Shown in pieces: positions 1 to 11,345 of a stretch of 64,000 nucleotides of DNA. The number at the start of each line of letters is the position of its first letter. Positions within the stretch are counted from its first letter, which is position 1. The notes under the pieces are model-generated. The model was not told where the DNA came from, did no database searches, and saw only the letters and a list, made by a program, of their open reading frames with translations. This DNA is from DATAGF01 sp963835685 (GTDB taxonomy: Bacteria > Actinomycetota > Thermoleophilia > Miltoncostaeales > Miltoncostaeaceae): contig CAWIGI010000013.1 in NCBI GenBank assembly GCA_963835685.1, positions 248,001 to 312,000 of the forward strand, in the 5' to 3' direction. A program made the translations under genes and the position numbers.

Positions 1-2
1 GC

Positions 3-1097
3 GCCGCCGCGCCCCACCTGCCGCTGAAGGCGCGCGCCGCCGACGCCGGGGCGCTGGACGGGCTGGCGCCGCTGATCGTCGAGAGCGACGGCGCCGTGCC
101 CGCCGGCCACTACCGCCTCGGCCCGGACGAGGACCTCATCGCGGCCGTGGACGGCCGGGACGGGGCCGTCGAGGACCCGAACGACGTCGCGCGGCGCGCG
201 CTCGCGCGCGCCCGGGAGGGGACCGCCTCGGCCCTCTGGGTCGCGGCCACGCCCGGTCTCGATGACCTCCCCGAGGACGTCGCCGAGGCGAAGCTGGCGG
301 CGCTCGTGGAGGGCGCGCGCCAGGCGCGCCTCTGGCTGGCGAAGGAGCAGTTCGACCGCGACGACCCGGGCCCGTCCTGGGGCCCGCGGGGGTACGCCGG
401 CTCCGGCTCCGCGTCCTCCACCGCACCCGACCGCGGGGGTCCGCTGGAGGGGCGCTGGACCCTGACAGGGGCAGGGGGGAAGATCGACGCCGTCTTCGCC
501 GACGGCCGCGTCAGCGGGAACGCTGGCGTCAACGCGTACACCGGGCCGTACGCGGCGACGGCCGCCGGCGACCTGGATATCGGGCAGCTCGCGACGACGA
601 GGAAGGCGGGCCCGCCTGCGGCGGCCGAGGCTGAGCGGGCGTACCTCGCGGCGCTGCGGGGCGTGACCTCCTACCGCTCGGACGGCCGCGCCCTGACGCT
701 CTTCTCGCCGGGGGGACTGCCCACCCTCGCCTACGAGCGGAGCGAAGGAACGGTCGTCGGGTCGTGGCAGGTGACGGGGTTCAACAACGGCCGGCAGGCG
801 GTCGTGTCGGTCCTCGCCGGCTCCGCGATCAGCGCCGCCTTCGTCGAGGACGGGACCCTGACGGGCGACGCGGGCGTCAACGCGTACAGGACGAGCTACA
901 CGATCTCGCCGGACGGGACCGGCATCTCGGTCTCCCCGGCGGTGACCACGCGGATGGCCGGTCGGCAGGAGCTGATGGACCAGGAGCGGGACTACCTGCG
1001 GGCGCTCGAGTCGGCCGCGACCTTCACGGTGCGGGGCTCGAAGCTCGAGCTGCGCGATGGCGCGGACGCGATCGCCGTCACCATGAGGCGCTCCTGA
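3..1097 (+). CDS. Double META-domain protein, 5' end missing
   Basis: The reading frame is open to the left edge, so the N-terminus lies outside the window. Two META (HslJ-like) domains lie in tandem in the C-terminal two thirds: the first begins near LEGRWTLTGAG, the second near VVGSWQVTGFNNG. Each carries the hallmark turn, as GNAGVNAY and GDAGVNAY. In classical HslJ/META proteins this turn usually reads GCNxY; here Cys is replaced by Val in both copies. META domains occur in bacterial envelope and stress proteins and their biochemical role is unclear. A signal peptide or lipobox cannot be judged from this fragment. It converges on metH with only 7 bases between stops and no visible hairpin. 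The family call is sure; the function is unknown. Confidence 0.8.
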   Translation, partial: AAAPHLPLKARAADAGALDGLAPLIVESDGAVPAGHYRLGPDEDLIAAVDGRDGAVEDPNDVARRALARAREGTASALWVAATPGLDDLPEDVAEAKLAALVEGARQARLWLAKEQFDRDDPGPSWGPRGYAGSGSASSTAPDRGGPLEGRWTLTGAGGKIDAVFADGRVSGNAGVNAYTGPYAATAAGDLDIGQLATTRKAGPPAAAEAERAYLAALRGVTSYRSDGRALTLFSPGGLPTLAYERSEGTVVGSWQVTGFNNGRQAVVSVLAGSAISAAFVEDGTLTGDAGVNAYRTSYTISPDGTGISVSPAVTTRMAGRQELMDQERDYLRALESAATFTVRGSKLELRDGADAIAVTMRRS

Positions 1098-1104
1098 GGC
1101 GCGG

Positions 1105-4824
<3,720 letters not shown>

Positions 4825-4847
4825 GTCGACGAGCCTAGCGCGCCGGG

Positions 4848-5057
4848 TCAGGCCTTCCCGTCGCCCGAGGGGAACAGGTACCGGGCGATCAGGGGCCCGG
4901 CCAGGATGCCCGCCAGCACGAGCCCGACCGCCGCGAAGCCCAGCGCCTCGTTGTCCAGCGCCACGGCGATGACGCCCAGCACGGCGGCGAGGGCGCAGAC
5001 CGCCACCAGGCGGATGGTCTTCTCCGCCCGCGGCGACAGGCGGCGCACCCATTCCAT
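4848..5057 (-). CDS. Small two-helix membrane protein
   Basis: A 69-residue protein starting MEWVRRLSPRAEK, followed by two hydrophobic stretches (about residues 17-34 and 38-58) separated by DNE, with a short charged tail. It resembles the many uncharacterised actinobacterial hairpin membrane proteins. Its ATG shares one base with the stop of the preceding ketosynthase gene (TGATG), so it is almost certainly translated by coupling within the fab operon. Nothing in the sequence tells its function. A shared envelope-lipid role is only suggested by its neighbours. Confidence 0.75.
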   Translation of the reverse strand: MEWVRRLSPRAEKTIRLVAVCALAAVLGVIAVALDNEALGFAAVGLVLAGILAGPLIARYLFPSGDGKA

Positions 5058-6319
5058 CACCGCTCCTCCTCGGACCGGGTCAGCACCAGGGCCGCGTTGT
5101 GCCCGCCGAGGCCGAAGGAGGTCGACATCGCCGCGCGAAGGTCGGCGGGCCGGGCCGCGTTGGCGACGTGGTCGACCCCGAGGCAGTCCGGGTCGACCTC
5201 GCTCAGGTTGATGGTGGGCGGCACGACCCCCTCGCGCAGTGCGAGCGCGGTGATGGCCGCCTCCAGCGCCCCTGTCGCGCCCATGCAGTGGCCGTGCATC
5301 GACTTGGTCGAGCTCACCGCGACGCGCGCCGCCGCCTCCTCGCCCAGGGCGAGCTTGAGCGCGCGCACCTCGGTGGGGTCGCCGGGCTTGCTGGCCCCGC
5401 CGTGGGCGTTCACGTGGTCCACCTGGTCCGGCGAGAGCCCGGCGTCCTGGATCGCCGCGGTCATCGCGCGCGCCTGCGGCTCGCCCGTCGGGTCGGGGTC
5501 GGTGATGTGGTAGGCGTCGGCGCTGGCGCCGTAGCCCGCGAGCTCGCAGATCACGTCGGCGCCGCGCGCGCGCGCGTCGTCCAGCGGCTCCAGCACCATC
5601 ACGGCCCCCGCCTCTCCGATGAGGAAGCCGTCGCGGTCGCGGTCGAAGGGCCGCGCCGCCCCGGCCGGGTCGTCGTTGCGGTGCGAGAGCACGCGCATCG
5701 CGTCGAACCCGGCGACGAAGTAGGGCGTGATCAGCGTGTCGGAGCCGCCCGCGAGCATGACGCGGGCGTCCCCGCGGCGGAGCACGTCGAGCGCGACCCC
5801 GATCGCGTCGGTCCCGGCCGCGCAGGCCGTGCTGACGGCCGTCACCGGACCGTGCAGGCCGAGCTCCATGGAGACCTGCCCGGCGCCCATGTTGGCGACG
5901 GACAGCGGGATCACGAAGGGGGAGACGCGGTCGGGGCCGCGCTCGAGCATCACGGCGTGCTGCGCCTCGCGGGAGGTCGCCCCCGAGCCCCCGTTGCCGA
6001 TGATCGCCCCGATGCCCTCCCCGTCGTGGTCGATCGGCAGGCCCGCGTCGGCCACCGCCAGCCGCGCCGCGGCGACGGCGAATTGGGCGTAGCGGTCCAT
6101 GCGCCGGGCCGCGCGCCGGTCCATGAAGTCGGACGGGTCGAAGCCCTGCGCCTCGCACGCCATCCGGACGGGCAGGTCGGAGGCGTCGAAGAGCGTGATC
6201 AGGCCGGCTCCGGACCGGCCTTCGCTCGCCGAGCGCCACATCTCCTCCCGCCCGATCCCGAGCGGCGAGACGACGCCGATGCCGGTGACCGCGACGCGGG
6301 TCCCGTTCGCGGACGTCAC
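5057..6319 (-). CDS. fabF: Beta-ketoacyl-ACP synthase II, second copy
   Basis: Condenses malonyl-ACP with a growing acyl-ACP chain. The 420-residue protein has the complete KAS Cys-His-His triad: Cys166 in VSTACAAG, His306 in NAHGGAS and His342 in SMHGHCMG, plus the C-terminal glycine-rich GLGGHN. It therefore looks catalytically competent and not like a polyketide chain-length factor, which lacks the Cys. The loop after the first histidine reads NAHGGASKPGDP where the neighbouring copy has the usual NAHGTSTPTGDP, so this copy has diverged at the active site. The GTG start at 6319 overlaps the stop of the first fabF by four bases (GTGA). The two adjacent synthases are similar but clearly not identical, suggesting specialised chain-length or substrate roles. 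Confidence 0.92.
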   Translation of the reverse strand: MTSANGTRVAVTGIGVVSPLGIGREEMWRSASEGRSGAGLITLFDASDLPVRMACEAQGFDPSDFMDRRAARRMDRYAQFAVAAARLAVADAGLPIDHDGEGIGAIIGNGGSGATSREAQHAVMLERGPDRVSPFVIPLSVANMGAGQVSMELGLHGPVTAVSTACAAGTDAIGVALDVLRRGDARVMLAGGSDTLITPYFVAGFDAMRVLSHRNDDPAGAARPFDRDRDGFLIGEAGAVMVLEPLDDARARGADVICELAGYGASADAYHITDPDPTGEPQARAMTAAIQDAGLSPDQVDHVNAHGGASKPGDPTEVRALKLALGEEAAARVAVSSTKSMHGHCMGATGALEAAITALALREGVVPPTINLSEVDPDCLGVDHVANAARPADLRAAMSTSFGLGGHNAALVLTRSEEER

Positions 6320-7551
6320 GCGCCCTCCATCGCCGCGAACGCCAGCACCGCGTTGTGGCCGCCGAAGCCGAAGGAGTTGGAAAGGGCCACGCGCACCGGC
6401 CCCGGGCGCGCCTCGTTCGCGACGTGGTCGACGCCCGCGCAGGCCGGGTCGAGCTCCTCCAGGTTGATGGTCGGCGGGATCGCGCCCTCGCGGATGGCGA
6501 GCGCCGTCAGCACGGCCTCGAACCCGCCGGCCGCGCCCATCCCGTGACCGTGCATCGACTTCGTGGAGGAGACCCGCACCTCGGCGGCCCGCTCGTCGCC
6601 CAGGAGCCGGCGGATGGCGGAGATCTCGACGGGGTCGCCGGTGGGGGTCGACGTGCCGTGCGCGTTCACGTAGTCGAGCTCCTCCGCGGCGAGCCCGCCG
6701 GTCTCCAGCGCCTGGCGCATCGCCGCGAGCTGCCAGCGCCCGCCGGGCTCCGGGTCGGTGAGGTGGTAGGCGTCGGCGCTGGCGCCGTACCCGCGCACCT
6801 CGCAGACGATCTCGGCCTCCCGGCCGCGGGCGTGGTCGAGGCTCTCGAGCACCAGCACGCCGGCGCCCTCCGCCGCCACGAAGCCGTCGCGGCCCGCGTC
6901 GTAGGGGCGGCTGGCACGCTCGGGCTCGTCGTTGCGCCGCGAGAGCGCCCGGGTGGCGTCGAGGCCGGCCATGCAGAACGGGGTCACCCCCGCCTCGGCC
7001 CCGCCGGCGAGCATCACGTCGGCCGCGCCCCGCCGGATGGCCGCGGCGGCGTCGCCGATCCCGTGGTTGGCGGAGGCGCACGCGGTCACGACGGAGATGG
7101 CCGGGCCCCTCAGGCCGAACTGCATCGAGACCTGCCCCGCGGGCATGTTCACGATCATGACCGGGACCATCAGCGGCGACGACCGCTCGGGTCCGCGGTC
7201 GAGCAGCGCACGGTGATGCTCCTCGAAGGTCTCGCTGCCGCCGTTGCCGGTCGCGATCACCGTCCCGGCGCGGTACCCGTCCCCGTCGATCTCCAGGGCC
7301 GCGTCGTCCAGGGCGAGGCGCGCGGCTGCGACCGCCATCTGGCTCGCGCGGTCCATCCGGCGCGCCGAGCGCCGGTCGACGAAGTCGCCGGGCACGAAGT
7401 CGCGGACCTCGCACGCGATCCGGCAGGCCAGGTTCGAGGCGTCGAAGCGGGTGATCGGGCCGGCGCCCGAGCGCCCGGCCAGGGCGGCGCGCCACGTGTC
7501 CTCCCAGCCGATGCCCAGCGGGCCGACGATGCCCAGCCCGGTCACGACCAC
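6316..7551 (-). CDS. fabF: Beta-ketoacyl-ACP synthase II, first copy
   Basis: A 411-residue KAS II condensing enzyme of fatty-acid elongation. The catalytic residues are Cys158 in VVTACAS, His299 in NAHGTSTPTGDP and His334 in KSMHGHGMG; FGFGGHN closes the active site near the C-terminus. The start is the GTG at 7551, preceded by a purine-rich GGGGGGA stretch about ten bases upstream; no better in-frame start exists further upstream. It follows fabG by about 35 bases and overlaps the second fabF. A separate acyl carrier protein gene, normally found between fabG and fabF, is absent here. Confidence 0.94.
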   Translation of the reverse strand: MVVTGLGIVGPLGIGWEDTWRAALAGRSGAGPITRFDASNLACRIACEVRDFVPGDFVDRRSARRMDRASQMAVAAARLALDDAALEIDGDGYRAGTVIATGNGGSETFEEHHRALLDRGPERSSPLMVPVMIVNMPAGQVSMQFGLRGPAISVVTACASANHGIGDAAAAIRRGAADVMLAGGAEAGVTPFCMAGLDATRALSRRNDEPERASRPYDAGRDGFVAAEGAGVLVLESLDHARGREAEIVCEVRGYGASADAYHLTDPEPGGRWQLAAMRQALETGGLAAEELDYVNAHGTSTPTGDPVEISAIRRLLGDERAAEVRVSSTKSMHGHGMGAAGGFEAVLTALAIREGAIPPTINLEELDPACAGVDHVANEARPGPVRVALSNSFGFGGHNAVLAFAAMEGA

Positions 7552-7585
7552 GCGGCGGCCGTCCCCCCGCGGCCCCCGTTCGCGC

Positions 7586-8317
7586 TCACAGGCGCAGGCC
7601 CCCGTCGACGGCCAAGACGGCGCCGGTGATGAACGCGGCGGCCGGCGAGCAGAGGAAGGCGACCGGCCCGGCGACGTCCTCGGGGTCCCCCAGGCGGCCG
7701 AGCGGCGTCGCCGCGAGCAGGCGCTCGCGCTGCTCGTCGCTCAGCACGTCGGTGAGGCGGGTGCGGACGTAGCCCGGGGCGACGGCGTTGACCCGCACGC
7801 CCGACGGGCCGGCCTCGCGCGCCAGCGCGCGGACCAAGCCGATGATGCCCGCCTTCGAGGCGGCGTAGTTGGCCTGCCCGGCGTTGCCCTGGACGCCCAC
7901 GATCGAGGAGATTGCCACGGCGCAGCCGCGCCCGCGGCGGGCCATCCCGGCAAGGGCATGGCGCAGCGCCGTCATCGTGCCGGTCAGGTTCACGTCGATG
8001 GGCTCCCGCCAGGCGTCTCCGTCCATCCTGATCGCCGGCCCGTCGCGGGTCACGCCGGCGTTCGCCACCATCGCGTCGAGCGGCCCGAGCGCGGCCTCGA
8101 CCTCCTGGAGGGCGCGGGCGGCGTCCCCCGGCTCGCGGGCCTCGCTCCGCACCACGTGCGCCCGGCGCCCCGCCCCGCGGACCCCCGCGGCCACGGCCTC
8201 GGCGCCCGCCCGGTCGCGGGCGTACGTCAGCCCGACGTCGTACCCGCGGCGCGCGAGGGCGAAGGCACAGGCCGCCCCGATGCCCTTGCTCGCGCCGGTG
8301 ACGAGCGCGACCGGCAA
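7586..8317 (-). CDS. fabG: 3-oxoacyl-ACP reductase
   Basis: NADPH-dependent reductase of the fatty-acid elongation cycle, a short-chain dehydrogenase of 243 residues. The nucleotide-binding motif TGASKGIG lies at residues 7-14, NAG at about 86-88, and the catalytic Ser138, Tyr151 and Lys155 are in ISSIVG and NYAASKAG. The C-terminus ITGAVLAVDGG is typical of FabG. The start is a TTG (8317), because no ATG or GTG lies at the homologous position; a G-run sits just upstream. It lies 13 bases after the fabD stop, within the same operon. Confidence 0.94.
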   Translation of the reverse strand: MPVALVTGASKGIGAACAFALARRGYDVGLTYARDRAGAEAVAAGVRGAGRRAHVVRSEAREPGDAARALQEVEAALGPLDAMVANAGVTRDGPAIRMDGDAWREPIDVNLTGTMTALRHALAGMARRGRGCAVAISSIVGVQGNAGQANYAASKAGIIGLVRALAREAGPSGVRVNAVAPGYVRTRLTDVLSDEQRERLLAATPLGRLGDPEDVAGPVAFLCSPAAAFITGAVLAVDGGLRL

Positions 8318-8330
8318 CCCCCTGCCGGGC

Positions 8331-9251
8331 CTAGCCCGAGCGCCCGGCCATGGCCAGGAGTGCCGGCAGGTCCGACGGCTCGCCCAGGTTGATCGCCTGG
8401 ACGTCGGGGCGGATGCGCCGCACCAGGCCGACCAGCACGCGGCGGTGGCCGAACTCGACGAAGCCGTCCACCCCGTGGTCGAGGGCCATCCGGACCGTCT
8501 GAGTGAAGCGGACGGGCGCGGTGAGCTGCTGGGCGAGCAGCGAGCGCAGGCGCTCGCCCCGCTCGAAGCGGCCCGAGGTGGCCGACAGGAACGGCAGCGA
8601 CGGCGTGCCGATCTTCACGTTGGACAGCGCCTCGCGCAGCTTCTCGGCGGCGGGCGCCATCACGGACGAGTGGAACGCGCCGTCCACCTCGAGGAGCCGG
8701 GCCTTGATCCCGCGCTTGCGCGCCAGGTCGAGCAGGCGGCCGACCCCGCGCTGGAGGCCCGAGGCGACGACCTGCCCGGGGCCGTTGTAGTTGGCCGGCC
8801 ACACCTCGCCCGCCTCGAGGCAGAGCGCCTCGACGTCCTCGTCGCTGGCGCCGATGATCGCGACCATCTGGCCCGGCGTCGTCGCGGTGACGTCGGTCGT
8901 GGCGTCGCCGCGCGCCTGCACCACGCGCAGGGCCTCCTCGAAGCTCAGGCTCTCGCAGGCCACCAGGGCCGAGTACTCGCCAAGGGAGTGGCCCATCGCG
9001 ATGTCCCCGGTCACGCCGTTCTCGTGGGCCACGCGCCAGGCCGCGACCGAGCTGGTCAGGATCGCCGGCTGGCAGTTGCGGGTCGAGGTCAGGTCCTCGG
9101 CCGGCCCCTCGAAGCACAGGCGCGCGAGGTCGTACCCGAGCAGGTCGTTGGCCTCCTCGAAGGTGCGCCGGGCGGCCGGGTAGGCCTCGGCGAGCGCGCG
9201 TCCCATGCCGACCTGCTGCGCTCCCTGGCCGGGGAAGAGCAGCGCGATCAG
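8331..9251 (-). CDS. fabD: Malonyl-CoA:ACP transacylase, probable CTG start
   Basis: Loads malonyl groups onto acyl carrier protein to feed fatty-acid elongation. The conserved opening LIALLFPGQGAQ, nucleophile Ser89 in GHSLGEYS, the GQMVAIIG strand and His194 in GAFHSSVM are all present; about 306 residues is normal length. There is no ATG, GTG or TTG in frame between the conserved N-terminus and the divergent peptidase gene upstream. The best start is the CTG at 9251, which has GAGG seven bases upstream and sits where other FabD proteins have Met; an ATC is the next codon. It is the first gene of the fabD-fabG-fabF-fabF-metH operon. Confidence 0.93.
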   Translation of the reverse strand: MIALLFPGQGAQQVGMGRALAEAYPAARRTFEEANDLLGYDLARLCFEGPAEDLTSTRNCQPAILTSSVAAWRVAHENGVTGDIAMGHSLGEYSALVACESLSFEEALRVVQARGDATTDVTATTPGQMVAIIGASDEDVEALCLEAGEVWPANYNGPGQVVASGLQRGVGRLLDLARKRGIKARLLEVDGAFHSSVMAPAAEKLREALSNVKIGTPSLPFLSATSGRFERGERLRSLLAQQLTAPVRFTQTVRMALDHGVDGFVEFGHRRVLVGLVRRIRPDVQAINLGEPSDLPALLAMAGRSG

Positions 9252-9347
9252 CGGTGGACCTCGGCGGGGTCGCAGGGTCGTGCGCTCGACCTCAAGGCCG
9301 GCTCCTCGTGCAGGGGTGACGGGCGGGCAAAACCCGCGAACCGCTCG

Positions 9348-9377
9348 ATGATAGAGGGCGATCCGCCCCCCGTCCAA
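9348..9377 (-). promoter_or_regulatory. Promoter of the fab-metH operon
   Basis: Reading leftwards, TTGGAC (9377-9372) and TATCAT (9353-9348) are separated by 18 bases. The -10 hexamer matches five of six consensus positions. Transcription would start near 9341, giving a leader of about 90 bases before fabD. The leader contains a short hairpin, GCGGG-TTTTG-CCCGC, at 9321-9335. The opposite strand of this 178-base divergent region must also hold the promoter of the peptidase gene, which I could not recognise. Confidence 0.5.
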
Positions 9378-9429
9378 CCGGATCCGCCCCCAGCCCCCGC
9401 GGGGCGCCCGGGCCGGCCGGCCTGGCACG

Positions 9430-11298
9430 ATGCCCGCCGTGCCCCCCCTCATCCCCCTCCGCGACCTCTTCGGAGACCCCGAGCGGGCGCTCGCGCGCAT
9501 CTCCCCCGACGGGCGCCTGTTGTCGTGGCTCGCGCCCCGCGACGGCGTCCTGAACGTCTGGGTGCGCGACCGCGGTGGGGGCGAGGCCCGGCCCGTGACG
9601 GACGACCGCGATCGCGGCGTGCGCTCCTACCTGTGGTCGCGGGACTCGGGGCGCATCCTCTGGTCGCAGGACACGGGCGGCGACGAGAACCACCACATCA
9701 TGGCCGCGGACGTCGCCGGGGGGCGGGCCCACGACCTGACGCCGTTCCCCGGGGTGAGGGCCGGCCTGATCGCCGCGCCCCGCGCCACCCCCCGCCACGC
9801 GCTCGTCTCGATGAACCTGCGCGACCGCTCGACGTTCGACGCCTACCGGCTCACGCTCGCCACCGGGCAGCTCCGGCTGGTCGCGCGGAACCCCGGCAAC
9901 GTGATCGGCTGGCTCGCCGACCGCGACGGCCGGCTGCGCGGGGCGCGGGCGCAGACGCCGGCGGGCGACTACCAGCTGCTGGTGCGCGACGACGAGGGGT
10001 CGGAGCTCCGCGTCGTGGCCGAGTTCGCCAACGAGGACGGCGGCCACGCGTTCGCGTTCACGCCCGACGGCGCGCGCCTGTGGGTGGGCAGCGCCCGCGG
10101 GTCCGACCTCGAGCGCCTCGTCGAGCTCGACCCGGTCGACGGCTCCGAGCGGGAGATCGACTCCGATGAGGAGGCCGACCTGTCGGGCCCGGTGATCAGC
10201 GACCTGACCGGCGAGCTGCTGGGCGCGGCCTACCTGCGCGACCGCACGGTGATGCACGCCCTCGAGCCCCGGTTCGGCCGCGACTGGGAGGCGCTGCGGG
10301 CCCTGCACCCCGGCGACCCGCGCATCACGGGGCAGGACGCCGACGAGACCGCGTGGATCGTGACCTTCGACGACGACCGCGATCCCGGCGCGACCTTCCT
10401 CTACGACCGGACGACCGGCGCCGCCGAGCTCCTGTACCGCTCGCGCCCCTGGCTCGACCCCGAGACCCTGGCGCCGATGCGCCCGGTGACGATCACCTCG
10501 CGCGACGGGCTGCCGCTGCGCTCGTACCTCACCCTGCCGCTCGACGTCCAGCCTCGTGGCCTGGCGGCGGTTCTCGTGGTTCACGGCGGCCCGTGGGCGA
10601 GGGACGCCTGGGGCTACGACCCCCAGGCCCAGCTCCTGGCCAACCGCGGCTACGCCGTGCTGCAGGTCAACTACCGCGGCTCGACGGGCTTCGGCAAGCG
10701 GTTCACGCACGCGGCCGAGCACGAGTTCGCCGGGAAGATGCACGACGACCTGATCGACGGGGTCGAGTGGCTCGTGGGCGAGGGCATCGCCGACCGCTCC
10801 CGCATCGGCATCTACGGCGGGTCGTACGGCGGGTACGCCGCGCTGGTCGGGGCGGCCTTCACGCCCGACGTCTTCGCCGCGGCCGTCAGCGTCGTCGGGC
10901 CGTCGAGCCTCGTCACCCTCGTGCGCTCGTTCCCGCCGTACTGGCGGCCCTTCCTGGCGAGCACCTGGTTCCGGTACGTCGGCGACCCCGACGACCCCGA
11001 GCAGCTCGCGGACCTCGAGGCGCGCTCGCCGCTGAACCGGGTCGACGCGATCCGCGCCCCGCTGCTGGTGGTGCAGGGCGCGAACGACCCGCGCGTGACC
11101 AAGGCCGAGTCGGACCAGATCGTGGCCGCGCTGCGGGCCCGGGGGGTCGAGGTGGAGTACCTCGTGGCGGACGACGAGGGCCACGGCTTCGTGAAGCCCG
11201 AGAACCGCATGGAGGCGTACGGGGCGATCGAGCGCTTCTTCGCGAAGCACCTCGGTGGCCGCAGCGAGGAGCCGCCGCAGCCGCTCGCGGGCCGCTGA
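9430..11298 (+). CDS. S9-family (prolyl oligopeptidase type) peptidase
   Basis: A 622-residue serine peptidase with an N-terminal beta-propeller of WD/TolB-like repeats (about residues 1-340, for example SPDGRLLSW) and a C-terminal alpha/beta-hydrolase. The catalytic serine is in GGSYGGYAA near residue 463, the aspartate in GANDPRV near 551 and the histidine in DEGHGFVKPENR near 584; VHGGPWAR forms the oxyanion loop. Proteins of this class (dipeptidyl- or acylaminoacyl-peptidases) cleave short peptides. No signal peptide is visible, so it is probably cytoplasmic. The exact substrate cannot be told. Its stop is close to, and perhaps overlapped by, the start of the MFS gene downstream. Confidence 0.92.
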   Translation: MPAVPPLIPLRDLFGDPERALARISPDGRLLSWLAPRDGVLNVWVRDRGGGEARPVTDDRDRGVRSYLWSRDSGRILWSQDTGGDENHHIMAADVAGGRAHDLTPFPGVRAGLIAAPRATPRHALVSMNLRDRSTFDAYRLTLATGQLRLVARNPGNVIGWLADRDGRLRGARAQTPAGDYQLLVRDDEGSELRVVAEFANEDGGHAFAFTPDGARLWVGSARGSDLERLVELDPVDGSEREIDSDEEADLSGPVISDLTGELLGAAYLRDRTVMHALEPRFGRDWEALRALHPGDPRITGQDADETAWIVTFDDDRDPGATFLYDRTTGAAELLYRSRPWLDPETLAPMRPVTITSRDGLPLRSYLTLPLDVQPRGLAAVLVVHGGPWARDAWGYDPQAQLLANRGYAVLQVNYRGSTGFGKRFTHAAEHEFAGKMHDDLIDGVEWLVGEGIADRSRIGIYGGSYGGYAALVGAAFTPDVFAAAVSVVGPSSLVTLVRSFPPYWRPFLASTWFRYVGDPDDPEQLADLEARSPLNRVDAIRAPLLVVQGANDPRVTKAESDQIVAALRARGVEVEYLVADDEGHGFVKPENRMEAYGAIERFFAKHLGGRSEEPPQPLAGR

Positions 11299-11345
11299 GG
11301 ACCGCCGCGGCACCCGCCGCCTCCTAGCGCTGGGTCGTCCTGGCG

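Noticed and set aside
4825..4847. Cobalamin or SAM riboswitch upstream of metH
   Set aside because: Only 23 bases lie between metH and the preceding gene; no space for such a structure.
5057..7551. Type II polyketide ketosynthase/chain-length-factor pair
   Set aside because: Both proteins keep the catalytic Cys and both His, and neighbours are fatty-acid genes with no cyclase, aromatase or ACP.
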